Positions 43,060 through 51,362 are shown, numbered from the stretch's first letter. The stretch: 64,000 bases of DNA from JACVRW01 sp963827065 (GCA_963827065.1 CAWGZM010000006.1:186001-250000); one strand, 5' to 3'. Program-made: numbers and translations. Notes: a model not told the origin generated them from the letters alone.

Positions 43060-43886
43060 GCGTCGAGCCGCGCATGCGCCGCCTGTTCGCCGCCGACGGG
43101 CGCTGCTTCGACGTGGCCGTCGACCACGGCTTCTTCGGCGAGCCGCGCTTCCTGGCGGGCATCGAGGACCTGGCGGCGGCGCTCGACGTGCTCGTCGAGG
43201 CCGCTCCGGACGCGATCCAGCTCTCGCCGGGAAGCGCGCCGCTCCTGCAGGGGCGGCCGGGCCCCAAGCCGGCGCTCGTGCTCCGCACCGACGTCGCGAA
43301 CGTCTATGGGCCGACCGTCGACGCCGAGGCGGGCTACTTCTCGGAGCTCGTCCCCGAGGCGGTCGAGCAGGCGCTGCGGCTGGACGCGGCCTGCGTCGTC
43401 GTCAACCTGCTCTGGATCGACGGCCGCGAGGATCTCCACGCCGCCTGCGTCCGCAATGTCGCGGCGCTCAAGGCTCGCTGCGAGCCCGCCGGCATGCCGC
43501 TCATGGTCGAGCCGCTCGCGATGAAGCCCGGCTCGGCGGGCTACGGCGTGAACGGCGACCCCGAGCGCATCCGCGCGCTTGTCCGCCAGGCGGCCGAGCT
43601 CGGCGCCGACGTCATCAAGGCGGATCCCACGGACGACCTCGCCGACTACCCGGGCGTGATCGAGGTGGCGGGCAGCGCCCCGCTGCTCGTGCGCGGCGGC
43701 GGCCGGGCGTCCGACGAGGAGGTGCTGCGCCGGACCGAGGCCGTCATGCGCGCGGGCGCCGCCGGCATCGTCTACGGGCGCAACGTGATCCAGCACGAGC
43801 GCCCGTCGGCCATGACGCGAGCGCTCATGTCGGTCGTTCACGACGGCGTGAGCGCCGACGCGGCGCTCGCGACGCTCGGTGGCTGA
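43056..43886 (+). CDS. Class I aldolase, DeoC/LacD/FbaB superfamily (Cgl0158-like)
   Basis: A 276-residue beta/alpha-barrel protein starting at GTG within the kinase stop codon. It has DVAVDHGFFGEP near residue 19, then VVNLLWIDG, PLMVEPLAMKPG and the probable Schiff-base Lys K188 in DVIKADPT, with RGGGRASDEE as phosphate-binding loop. The whole resembles the Cgl0158-type barrel encoded beside iolC in Corynebacterium (from memory). It probably splits the phosphorylated product of the kinase into two C3 units. Confidence 0.75.
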   Translation: MSVEPRMRRLFAADGRCFDVAVDHGFFGEPRFLAGIEDLAAALDVLVEAAPDAIQLSPGSAPLLQGRPGPKPALVLRTDVANVYGPTVDAEAGYFSELVPEAVEQALRLDAACVVVNLLWIDGREDLHAACVRNVAALKARCEPAGMPLMVEPLAMKPGSAGYGVNGDPERIRALVRQAAELGADVIKADPTDDLADYPGVIEVAGSAPLLVRGGGRASDEEVLRRTEAVMRAGAAGIVYGRNVIQHERPSAMTRALMSVVHDGVSADAALATLGG

Positions 43887-45042
43887 GCGCGAGGTCGGGC
43901 TCGGGCTGATCGGCGGCGGCCTCATGGGCCGCGAGCTCGCCAGTGCGGCCGCGCGCTGGATCCACCTCGACGAGCTCGGCGTGCGCCCGCGCCTCGTGCA
44001 CGTGTGCGACGTGAACCCGCAGACGCTCGCCTGGTACGGGCGCCTGTCCGGGGCGCCGCGCCTCAGCTCCGACTGGCGCGCGGTGCTCGACGACCCCGAG
44101 GTCGAGGCCGTCTACATCGCCGTCCCCCACCACCTGCACGCCGAGCTGTACGTGGCCGCGCTCGACGCCGGCAAGCATCTGCTCGGCGAGAAGCCGTTCG
44201 GGATCGACCTGGCCGCCAACGAGACGATCATGCGCGCCGTCGCCGGGCACCCGGAACAGCTCGTGCGCTGCTCGTCGGAGATGCCGTTCTTCCCGGGCGG
44301 CCAGGAGGTCTGGCGCTGGATCGCCGCGGGCGCGTTCGGGCGCCCCATCGAGGTGCGCTCGCTCTTCCTCCACTCGAGTGACCTCGATCCCGGGAAACCG
44401 ACCAACTGGAAGCGGCGCGCCGAGACGAATGGCGCCTACGGCTGCCTCGGCGACCTCGGCATGCATGCAATGCACCTACCGCTGCGGGCCGGCTGGGCGC
44501 CGCTCGACGTGCGCGCGCTGCTCGGCGACGTGTTCAAGGAGCGGCCCGACGGCCGCGGCGGGACGGTCCCATGCGACACCCCCGACAATGCCGTCCTGCT
44601 GTGCCGGTCCGACCACGGAGGCGACGAGTTCGCGCTCAGGATCGAGACGAAGCGCATCGCCCCAGGCCACATGAACACCTGGACGATCGAGGTCGACGGC
44701 ACCGAGGGCTCGATCGCCTTCACGACCAAGCGGCCGAAGACGCTGCGCACGATGCGCTACTCGCCCGGCGAGCCGCAGCACTGGGAGGAGACGGACCTCG
44801 GCTCCCAGTCCGCCTACCCGAGCATCACCGGAGCGATCTTCGAGTTCGGCTTCTCCGACGCCCTGCAGCAGATGTGGGCGTCGTTCCTGGACGAGCTCGC
44901 CCACGGCCGCGACGAAATGCGGCAGCCCTTCCACTGCGTGACGCCCGAAGAGGCGGCCTTCACGCATGACCTCTTCACGGCGGCGCTGCGGGCCGATGCG
45001 CAGCGGAGCGTGGAGCCGGTCGAGGCGCGCTACCCGCTCTAG
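43879..45042 (+). CDS. Gfo/Idh/MocA-family oxidoreductase
   Basis: A 387-residue NAD(P)-dependent sugar or inositol dehydrogenase-like protein. GLIGGGLMGRELA gives the Rossmann motif (9-21), AVPHHLHAELYVAALDAGKH and GEKPFG hold the catalytic Lys (K105), and the C-terminal alpha/beta domain includes GAYGCLGDLGMHAMH. It begins at GTG overlapping the aldolase gene by 8 nt, closing the three-gene operon. It probably oxidises the sugar before phosphorylation. Confidence 0.83.
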   Translation: MAEREVGLGLIGGGLMGRELASAAARWIHLDELGVRPRLVHVCDVNPQTLAWYGRLSGAPRLSSDWRAVLDDPEVEAVYIAVPHHLHAELYVAALDAGKHLLGEKPFGIDLAANETIMRAVAGHPEQLVRCSSEMPFFPGGQEVWRWIAAGAFGRPIEVRSLFLHSSDLDPGKPTNWKRRAETNGAYGCLGDLGMHAMHLPLRAGWAPLDVRALLGDVFKERPDGRGGTVPCDTPDNAVLLCRSDHGGDEFALRIETKRIAPGHMNTWTIEVDGTEGSIAFTTKRPKTLRTMRYSPGEPQHWEETDLGSQSAYPSITGAIFEFGFSDALQQMWASFLDELAHGRDEMRQPFHCVTPEEAAFTHDLFTAALRADAQRSVEPVEARYPL

Positions 45043-45094
45043 GCGGCGTGGGCCGGTCCGCGCCGGGCAACAGAGGGACATTGCCGGCGAACCC

Positions 45095-45099
45095 AGGAG
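45095..45099 (+). promoter_or_regulatory. Shine-Dalgarno AGGAG
   Basis: AGGAG ends 7 nt before the ATG at 45107 and supports a small gene that could otherwise be missed. Confidence 0.5.
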
Positions 45100-45106
45100 A
45101 GCGGAT

Positions 45107-45313
45107 ATGGCTACGGTGACTGAACTTGGACAGGCGGGGCTGCAGGGCTGGCGTGAGAAGGTGGCAAACGGAATCTCCCAGCCAGTTGCAGATCGTGCCC
45201 CCCTCAAGGAAGAGCAGGTACGGGCGGTCGTCGGCGCTGTGTTCTTCGTCTTGTCGGTGATCTACATCGTCAAGACGATCTCCGCAGCTACGCGCCAGGC
45301 GCGCCGAGGCTGA
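45107..45313 (+). CDS. Small single-pass membrane protein
   Basis: A 68-residue protein with a soluble N-terminal part (about 1-37), one transmembrane helix (about 38-60, with VVGAVFFVLSVIYIV) and a basic tail (TRQARRG). The basic tail suggests an outside-to-inside orientation. A good Shine-Dalgarno sequence precedes the ATG. No family recognised. It lies 64 nt after the dehydrogenase and converges on def with a 41-nt gap. Confidence 0.65.
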   Translation: MATVTELGQAGLQGWREKVANGISQPVADRAPLKEEQVRAVVGAVFFVLSVIYIVKTISAATRQARRG

Positions 45314-45354
45314 GCGCTGAGTCGATCGAGCGGACTGGGTCGGTCACGGACTGC

Positions 45355-45960
45355 TCAGGCCGCTTCGCTCGGCCGCTCGGCCTCGCGCAGCTCGCGCAGC
45401 GCCCGCTTGCGCTCGTCGCGGCTCGCGCGGTCGAGGATCAGGACGCCGTCGAGGTGGTCCATCTCGTGCTGGATCACGCGTGCCTCGAGGCCCGAGGCCT
45501 CGACGCTGCGCGGCTCGCCCTCTTCGTCCTGGGCGCGCACACGGACGTGGACCGGGCGCTCGACGTCCACCATCACGCCAGGTATCGACAGGCAGCCCTC
45601 ATCGCTGCCCTCGCGGTCCTCGCTCGCCCACTCGATCTCCGGGTTCGCAAGTGCGATCAGCGGCGCGTCGGGACCGACGCGGTAGACGAGTAGCCGCTGC
45701 GAGATTCCGAGCTGCGGTGCGGCGAGCCCGACGCCGAGAGCGTCGTTCATGATCCCCGCCATCCGGCTCACCTGCTGGCGCAGAGAGTCGTCGAAGCGGT
45801 CGACGGGCGTGGCGCTGGACTTCAGGACGGGGTCGCCGAGCCGGTGGATGAAGGACATGGCGGCGACCCGCCTGGCCTCGAGCTCGGGGTCGAGCTCGGC
45901 GGCCTCCTGCTCGTCGTGCTGTACCTCCACCTCGAGGTCGTGATCACGCTCCTCTGACAT
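45355..45960 (-). CDS. def: Peptide deformylase with an acidic N-terminal extension
   Basis: A 201-residue metalloenzyme that removes the formyl group from nascent proteins. Motif 1 is GVGLAAPQLG (76-85), motif 2 EGCLSIPG (metal ligand C123), motif 3 QHEMDH (H165, E166, H169). The catalytic fold starts near residue 35 (MSFIHRLGDP). The 34 residues before it are strongly acidic. I keep the ATG at 45960 because a TAGACT box lies exactly 7 nt upstream. It is 32 nt downstream of priA. Confidence 0.9.
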   Translation of the reverse strand: MSEERDHDLEVEVQHDEQEAAELDPELEARRVAAMSFIHRLGDPVLKSSATPVDRFDDSLRQQVSRMAGIMNDALGVGLAAPQLGISQRLLVYRVGPDAPLIALANPEIEWASEDREGSDEGCLSIPGVMVDVERPVHVRVRAQDEEGEPRSVEASGLEARVIQHEMDHLDGVLILDRASRDERKRALRELREAERPSEAA

Positions 45961-45967
45961 CGTTCCG

Positions 45968-45973
45968 AGTCTA
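45968..45973 (-). promoter_or_regulatory. -10 box TAGACT, leaderless-type promoter
   Basis: On the minus strand TAGACT ends 7 nt before the ATG at 45960, within the 32-nt gap after priA. It supports the longer def reading with the acidic extension. Confidence 0.55.
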
Positions 45974-45992
45974 ACGCGGCGACGCGAAGCGA

Positions 45993-48164
45993 CTACTGCG
46001 GGTCGACGTCGACGGCGAACGCCGCCGCAGCGTGCGCGCGGTCGGCGGCCACGGCCTCCACCGCCTCGCGCACGGCGGCGATCGCCTCGGCCCGGCGCGG
46101 CGTTCGCACGACCAGCTGGGCGCGGTGGCGCGCCTGACGGCGGAAGAGCGGCGCGGGCCCGAGCACGGGCACATCGGCCGCGGCGATGCACTCGCGCAGT
46201 GCGGTGGCCGCGGCGAGCTCCGGGCCCTCTTCGGCCGAAGAGCAGACCACCCTGATCAGGTGGCCGTGCGGCGGATAGCCGAGTGCCGCACGGCGCTCCA
46301 GCTCGCCCTCGAGGAACGCCTCCGCGTCGTGGCGGGCAGCGAGCGTGAGCGCCCGGACGGCAGGGTCGAGCGCCTGAACGATCACGCGTCCGCCGCGCGG
46401 GCCGCGGCCGCTGCGACCGGCCAGCTGCGCGACCAGCGCGAAGGTGCGCTCCTCGGCGCGGAAGTCGGGAAAGCGCAGGGTGGCGTCGGCGTCGAGCACC
46501 ACGCCAAGCGTCACGTCGGGGAAGTCGTGCCCCTTCGCGACCATCTGCGTGCCAACGAGCACAGCCGCCGGCGCCTCCTCGAAGCCGCGCAGCACGGCCT
46601 CTACCCCGTCGCTGGCCACGCTGTCGGCGTCGAGCCGGAAGACCGGCAGCGGCGCGACCAGCTCCTCGAGCTCGCGCTCGAGCTGCTCGGTGCCGGCGCC
46701 GTGGCGGGCCACCGACACCGAGTTGCAGTCGGGGCACGCGCGCGGCACGCGCTCGCTGTGGCCGCAGTGGTGGCAGGCGACCTCCGCCGCCGCCCGATGG
46801 AGCACGAGCGTGACGTCGCAGTTGGGGCACTCCCAGACGCGCCCGCACTCGCGGCATGAGACGAAGTTCGACCAGCCGCGCCGGTTGAGCAGCACGATCG
46901 CCTTCTCGCCGCGGCGCCGGACGGCGTCGAGCGCGCGCCGCGTCTCCTCGTGGAACGGCCCCGAGGCCCCCAGCATCCCGACGAGCTCAACGGGCGGCAG
47001 GCCGCGGCCGTCGACCCGGCGCGGCAGCTCGATGCGCTCGTACCGGGCGACGCTCTCCGGCCGTGGGGTCGCGCTGCCCGCCACGAGCAACGCGCCCTCT
47101 GACAAGGCCCGGCGCTCCGCAACGCTGCGCGCGTCGTAGCGCGGATCTCCCTCCTGCTTGTAGGAGCCGTCGTGCTCCTCGTCGACGACGATCAGGCCGA
47201 GGTCGCCGAAGGGCGCGAAGACGGCGGAGCGCGGGCCGACGCACACGCGCGCCTCGCCGCGGCGCATGCGCCACCACTCGTCGTAGCGCTCGCGCTGCGA
47301 GAGCCGAGAGTGCATGACGGCGACGGCGTCACCGAAGCGCTCGATGAAGCGGCCGGCCGTCTGCGGCGTGAGTGCGATCTCGGGAACGAGCACGATCGCT
47401 GAATGCCCGCGCTCGAGCGCGGCGGCGACGGCGCGCAGGTAGACCTCGGTCTTGCCGCTGCCGGTGACCCCGTGCAGGAGCAGCGGCGGGCCGCTCCCGG
47501 GGCCCGCGTCGAGCCGCGCCTCGATCGCCGCCAGGGCGGCGGCCTGATCGGAGGTCGGCTCGCCAGGCGCCGAGCGCGCCCCCACGCTGCGCAGGCGCGG
47601 TCGCTGCGGCGGCTCGAGCGCGTTCTCGAGGCGCAGGAGCCCGCGCCGCTCGAGGCTCCGCAGCGTGGAGTGGTCGGAGCCCGCGCGGCGGCCGAGCTCG
47701 GCCGCGCCGAGCGCGCCGCCGCGCAGCTCCTCGAGCGCGGCGCGCTGGCGCGTCCCCAGCCGCTCGGCGCCCCCGAGAGCCGCCTCGCCGACGGGCGTGA
47801 GCGCCGCTCGCAGCGAACGCCGCGGGACGAGCGGCCGGGCCGCCCCGGTGCCCGTCCCGGGCGGCAGCACGAGCGCGAGCCCGCGGGCGGGCGTGGATAC
47901 GTACTCGCGCGCCACCCAGAGCCCGAGCGCCACGAGCGCCTTGGGCACGTCCGCCTCGAGGGCCGCCAGCGGCTCCGCGAGCCGCTCCGGCGGCAGCTCG
48001 CTCTCCTCGGCCACGCCGACGACGACGCCGAGCAGGCGCCGACGCCCGAACGGCACGACCAGCATGCTGCCGACCCCCACCCCCTCGAGCTCGCCCTCGA
48101 GCCGGTAGTCGAACGGCCCGCGCAGCGCGCGCGCAGGGGTGAGCGGCTCGACCTTGGCGATCAC
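45993..48164 (-). CDS. priA: Primosomal helicase PriA
   Basis: A 723-residue replication-restart helicase. An N-terminal 3'-DNA-binding domain (VEPLTPARALRGPFDYRL) comes first, then the helicase core with intact Walker A (GVTGSGKTEVYLRA) and a DEEHD box, and a zinc-binding region with eight Cys between about residues 415 and 460 (SCRECGRVWECPNCD, then two more CxxC pairs). Unlike mycobacterial PriA, which has lost ATPase motifs, the ATPase motifs here are intact. The GTG at 48164 is preceded by TAGCTT at a 7-nt gap; longer readings overlap the divergent cyclase gene. Confidence 0.92.
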   Translation of the reverse strand: MIAKVEPLTPARALRGPFDYRLEGELEGVGVGSMLVVPFGRRRLLGVVVGVAEESELPPERLAEPLAALEADVPKALVALGLWVAREYVSTPARGLALVLPPGTGTGAARPLVPRRSLRAALTPVGEAALGGAERLGTRQRAALEELRGGALGAAELGRRAGSDHSTLRSLERRGLLRLENALEPPQRPRLRSVGARSAPGEPTSDQAAALAAIEARLDAGPGSGPPLLLHGVTGSGKTEVYLRAVAAALERGHSAIVLVPEIALTPQTAGRFIERFGDAVAVMHSRLSQRERYDEWWRMRRGEARVCVGPRSAVFAPFGDLGLIVVDEEHDGSYKQEGDPRYDARSVAERRALSEGALLVAGSATPRPESVARYERIELPRRVDGRGLPPVELVGMLGASGPFHEETRRALDAVRRRGEKAIVLLNRRGWSNFVSCRECGRVWECPNCDVTLVLHRAAAEVACHHCGHSERVPRACPDCNSVSVARHGAGTEQLERELEELVAPLPVFRLDADSVASDGVEAVLRGFEEAPAAVLVGTQMVAKGHDFPDVTLGVVLDADATLRFPDFRAEERTFALVAQLAGRSGRGPRGGRVIVQALDPAVRALTLAARHDAEAFLEGELERRAALGYPPHGHLIRVVCSSAEEGPELAAATALRECIAAADVPVLGPAPLFRRQARHRAQLVVRTPRRAEAIAAVREAVEAVAADRAHAAAAFAVDVDPQ

Positions 48165-48171
48165 GCCTCCG

Positions 48172-48177
48172 AAGCTA
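48172..48177 (-). promoter_or_regulatory. -10 box TAGCTT, leaderless-type promoter
   Basis: On the minus strand TAGCTT ends 7 nt before the GTG at 48164, fixing the priA start. It overlaps a plus-strand TACGGT (48176-48181) facing the cyclase gene. Confidence 0.55.
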
Positions 48178-48201
48178 CGGTCCGGGCCGGACGGCGCAGC
48201 C

Positions 48202-49338
48202 GTGCTCCGAAACGGCGACGATGTCGGCGTGGCGATCGACTTCGCGGCGGAGGGCCTCCTCGACGGGCTCGACGACGAGCCGGCGCGCGACGCGCGCCTC
48301 GAGCTGCTGCGCACGCTCGAGCACGAGGGCTTCACGCTGGAGGAGCTGCGCCGCGCGACGGGCGAGGACCGGCTCGCGCTGCTGCCCGTGGAACGGGTGC
48401 TCGAGGCGGAGGGTCCCCGCTACAGCTTGCGCGAGGTCGCGGCCGAGTCGGGGCTCGGGCTCGGCTTCCTCGAGGAGGCCAGGCGGGCGCTCGGCGATCC
48501 CGCGGTCGACCCCGACGCGCGCGTGCTCACCGACGAGGAGCTCGAGCTGGCGCGGCACGCCAAGACGCTGCTCGAAGCCGGCCTCGACGAGGAGAGCTTC
48601 TTCGAGCTGATCCGCGTGATGAGCCACTCGCTCGACTCGATCGCCTCAGCGCTCGTGGCGACGCTCGGCCAGGCGCTGCTGCAACCCGGCGACACCGAGC
48701 GCGACCTCGGGCTGCGCTACGCCGAGTCGCTGCGCATGCTCGCGCCGCTCGCGGGGCCCGCGCTCGAGCTGATCCTCAACAGGCGCCTGCGCGAGCAGAT
48801 CCGCGAGGCGGTGATCGGGCGCGCCGAGCTCGAGAGCGGGCGGCTCCCCGGTGCCCAGCGCATCGTGGTCGCCTTCGTCGACATCGTCGGGTTCACCGAG
48901 CTCGGCGAGCAGGTCCCGGCGGACGAGCTGGGCGCGGTGGTGCGCGAGTTCGAGAGGCGCGTCGAGGCGGCGGTGCAGCCGCCGGTGCGGCTCGTCAAGA
49001 CGATCGGCGACGCGGCCATGCTCGTCGCGACCGAGCCGGACCCGCTGCTCGACGCGGTCCTCGGGCTCGTCGACGACTCCGCCGAGGACCCCGAGGGACT
49101 GCGGCTGCGCGGCGGGATCGCCGCGGGCGAGGCGCTCCAGCGCGCCGGCGACTGGTACGGCCGGCCCGTGAACCTGGCGAGCCGGCTGACTGCGTTCGCG
49201 CGCCGCGGCAGCGTTGTTGCGACCGGGGAGGTGCGTGAGGCTGCGCGCGGCGAATACCAGTGGTCGTTCGCCGGCAACCGCCGCTTCAAGGGGGTGGCCG
49301 GCGAGGTGGCCGTCTACCGCGTACGTCCGCTGGCTTGA
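48202..49338 (+). CDS. Class III adenylate cyclase, Rv1264-like
   Basis: A 378-residue cytoplasmic cyclase. Residues about 1-205 form an all-helical regulatory domain resembling the autoinhibitory, pH-sensing domain of mycobacterial Rv1264 (GLLDGLDDEPARDARLELL is typical). Residues about 220-378 are the CHD catalytic domain. All six canonical residues are present: metal Asp D227 and D270, adenine-selecting K266 and D317, transition-state N324 and R328. It should therefore make cAMP. The start is uncertain: GTG at 48202 or 48229. It is divergent from priA and followed 17 nt later by a TetR gene. Confidence 0.82.
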   Translation: MLRNGDDVGVAIDFAAEGLLDGLDDEPARDARLELLRTLEHEGFTLEELRRATGEDRLALLPVERVLEAEGPRYSLREVAAESGLGLGFLEEARRALGDPAVDPDARVLTDEELELARHAKTLLEAGLDEESFFELIRVMSHSLDSIASALVATLGQALLQPGDTERDLGLRYAESLRMLAPLAGPALELILNRRLREQIREAVIGRAELESGRLPGAQRIVVAFVDIVGFTELGEQVPADELGAVVREFERRVEAAVQPPVRLVKTIGDAAMLVATEPDPLLDAVLGLVDDSAEDPEGLRLRGGIAAGEALQRAGDWYGRPVNLASRLTAFARRGSVVATGEVREAARGEYQWSFAGNRRFKGVAGEVAVYRVRPLA

Positions 49339-49342
49339 GGCC

Positions 49343-49348
49343 TACACT
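49343..49348 (+). promoter_or_regulatory. -10 box TACACT, leaderless-type promoter
   Basis: TACACT ends 7 nt before the ATG at 49356, inside the 17-nt gap after the cyclase stop. It supports this ATG rather than longer readings that overlap the cyclase. Confidence 0.6.
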
Positions 49349-49355
49349 GTTCCCA

Positions 49356-49952
49356 ATGGCCCAGTCAGGGCAGCCCGTCGCGGAGAAGCCGAGCGCGCGC
49401 GAGCGCATCCTCGACACCGCGTACGACCTCTTTAGCCAGCACGGCATACGCGCCGTCGGCGTAGACAGGATCATCGAGTCGTCCGGAGTGGCCAAGATGA
49501 GCCTGTACCGGAACTTCCACTCGAAGGACGCGCTCGTGCTCGCCTTCCTCGAGCGCCGTGAGGAACGCTGGACCAAGGAGTGGCTCGTGGCCGAAGCGAC
49601 CGCGCGGGGCGAGACCGGCGCCGAGCGCATGCTCGCGATCTTCGATGTCTTCGGCGAGTGGTTCGCCCGCGACGACTTCGAGGGCTGTGCGTTCGTGAAC
49701 GTGCTGCTCGAGTTCGACGACGCGGTGCATCCGATCCGGCTTGCGAGCGTCGAGCACCTGGCGAACATCCGCGGCTTTGTGAGCGAGTTCGCCGAGCAGG
49801 CGGGCGCCAGGGATCCGGACGCCCTCGCCCGCCAGTGGCACATCCTCATGAAGGGCTCGATCGTCTCCGCCGGGGAAGGTGACCGCGAGGCGGCCACCCG
49901 AGCCCGCGCGCTGGGCGAGCTTCTGCTCGAGCACGAGGGCCTGCTCGGGTAA
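49356..49952 (+). CDS. TetR-family regulator, LmrA/YxaF-like
   Basis: A 198-residue repressor-type protein. The N-terminal helix-turn-helix domain covers about 14-62 (RERILDTAYDLFSQHGI, then the recognition helix around SGVAKMSLYRNFHSKDAL). The C-terminal ligand domain has FEGCAFVNVLLEFDD, which fits the LmrA/YxaF subgroup. No operator is evident at its own promoter. Palindromes of the right form lie instead downstream, at 50020-50042. The ligand is unknown. Confidence 0.82.
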   Translation: MAQSGQPVAEKPSARERILDTAYDLFSQHGIRAVGVDRIIESSGVAKMSLYRNFHSKDALVLAFLERREERWTKEWLVAEATARGETGAERMLAIFDVFGEWFARDDFEGCAFVNVLLEFDDAVHPIRLASVEHLANIRGFVSEFAEQAGARDPDALARQWHILMKGSIVSAGEGDREAATRARALGELLLEHEGLLG

Positions 49953-49972
49953 CCGCCGTCACAGTCAGGCCC

Positions 49973-50017
49973 GGCGCCGGGCGCTCACCCCCATCAAACC
50001 CCGAGCGCCCGGGCGCC
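49973..50017. terminator. Strong GC hairpin between tetR and metK
   Basis: Arms 49973-49986 (14 nt) and 50003-50017 (15 nt) pair fully except for one bulged base, around a 16-nt loop. It starts 20 nt after the tetR stop. No T-tract follows, but high-GC actinobacterial terminators often lack one. It could stop transcription from either side. Confidence 0.6.
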
Positions 50018-50019
50018 TA

Positions 50020-50042
50020 GTCTGTCCGAGACAGACCGGTCT
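50020..50042. promoter_or_regulatory. Two overlapping operator-like palindromes
   Basis: GTCTGTC-cga-GACAGAC (50020-50036) overlaps AGACCGGTCT (50033-50042), a perfect 10-bp palindrome. The second matches, from memory, the core AGACCRKTCW of Bacillus LmrA/YxaF operators, and the adjacent regulator belongs to that subgroup. The sites sit just downstream of a minus-strand -10 box, where a bound repressor would block initiation. Confidence 0.45.
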
Positions 50043-50050
50043 TACCCGGC

Positions 50051-50080
50051 ACGCTACTCCTCCCCGGCCCGAGGAGTCAA
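50051..50080 (-). promoter_or_regulatory. Orphan minus-strand promoter TTGACT-N18-TAGCGT
   Basis: On the minus strand a near-consensus -35 (TTGACT, 50080-50075) and a -10 (TAGCGT, 50056-50051) are 18 bp apart. The promoter points away from metK (whose 3' end is at 50091) and toward the 3' end of tetR; no gene follows it. It is the clearest -35/-10 pair I found in the window. The product would be a short RNA with the 49973-50017 hairpin or an antisense RNA to tetR. Confidence 0.45.
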
Positions 50081-50090
50081 GAGGCCGGCG

Positions 50091-51353
50091 CTAGGCCGTC
50101 GCCGCCACGTCGCGCTCGCCGAGGCCCGCGGCCTGGCGCAGCGCATCTGCCTTGTCGGTCTTCTCCCAGGTGAAGTCGGCGTCCTCGCGGCCGAAGTGGC
50201 CGTAGGCGGCGGTCTTCTGGTAGATCGGCCGGTGCAGGTCGAGGTACTTCCTGAAGGCGCCGGGGCGCAGGTCGAAGTGCTCGTTGATCAGACGCAGCAG
50301 GTCGCCGCAGCCGATCTTCTCGGTGCCGAAGGTCTCGACCATCACGGACACCGGGTGCGCCACGCCGATCGCGTAGGCGACCTGCACCTCGCAGCGCTCG
50401 GCGAGTCCGGCCGCGACGATGTTCTTCGCGACGTAGCGGGCCGCGTAGGCGGCCGAGCGGTCGACCTTCGACGGGTCCTTGCCCGAGAAGGCGCCGCCGC
50501 CGTGACGGGCCATGCCGCCGTAGGTGTCGACGATGATCTTGCGGCCGGTGAGGCCGGCGTCGCCGACCGGGCCGCCGATCACGAACTTGCCCGTCGGGTT
50601 GACGAGGAAGTTGTGGCCGCCGTCGTCGAGCAGCTTCTTCTCGTCGTACAGCTCGCCCGGCAGGATCGGGTGCACCACGTGCTCCCAGAGGTCCGGCTTG
50701 ATCAGCGTCTCGGAGTCGACGCCCTCCTTGTGCTGGGTCGAGATCAGCACGCGCTCGATCTCGATCGGCCGGCCGTTCTCGTAGCGGACGCTGACCTGCG
50801 TCTTCCCGTCCGGGCCGAGATACGGCATCACGTCCGCGCGGCGCACCTCCGCGAGCCTGTGCGCAAGCCGGTGCGCCAGCGAGATCGGCAGCGGCATCAG
50901 CTCCTTCGTCTCGCGCGTCGCGTAGCCGAACATCATCCCCTGGTCGCCGGCGCCCGCGACGTCCAGCTCGTCGTCGTCGGCCGGATCGGTCCGTGACTCG
51001 AACGCCCTGTCGACGCCCTGAGCGATGTCCGGCGACTGCTCGTCGATCGCGGAGATGACGGCGCAGCTGTCCGCGTCGAACCCGTAGCGGTTGCCGGTGT
51101 AGCCGATCTTGCGGATCGTCTCGCGCGCGATGCGCGGGATGTCCACGTAGGTGTCCGTCGTGATCTCGCCGGACACCACCACGAGGCCCGTGTTCACGAG
51201 CGTCTCACACGCCACACGCCCGGCTGGGTCCTCGGCCATCACGGCATCGAGGACGCCGTCGGAGATCTGGTCGGCGACCTTGTCGGGATGGCCCTCGGTG
51301 ACCGACTCCGACGTGAACAGGAACTCGTTGTCTGAAAGCGGCTGACTCGTCAT
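50091..51353 (-). CDS. metK: S-adenosylmethionine synthetase
   Basis: A 420-residue enzyme that makes S-adenosylmethionine from methionine and ATP, the donor for the window's methyltransferases. Motifs: TSESVTEGHPDKVADQISD (13-31), GAGDQGMMFGYA and GGGAFSGKDPSKVDRSAAY. The ATG at 51353 is supported by its family start and by TACCCT ending 9 nt upstream; longer readings run across the divergent gene. Slightly longer than the E. coli enzyme (384). Confidence 0.95.
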   Translation of the reverse strand: MTSQPLSDNEFLFTSESVTEGHPDKVADQISDGVLDAVMAEDPAGRVACETLVNTGLVVVSGEITTDTYVDIPRIARETIRKIGYTGNRYGFDADSCAVISAIDEQSPDIAQGVDRAFESRTDPADDDELDVAGAGDQGMMFGYATRETKELMPLPISLAHRLAHRLAEVRRADVMPYLGPDGKTQVSVRYENGRPIEIERVLISTQHKEGVDSETLIKPDLWEHVVHPILPGELYDEKKLLDDGGHNFLVNPTGKFVIGGPVGDAGLTGRKIIVDTYGGMARHGGGAFSGKDPSKVDRSAAYAARYVAKNIVAAGLAERCEVQVAYAIGVAHPVSVMVETFGTEKIGCGDLLRLINEHFDLRPGAFRKYLDLHRPIYQKTAAYGHFGREDADFTWEKTDKADALRQAAGLGERDVAATA

Positions 51354-51362
51354 CGGCCGGGA

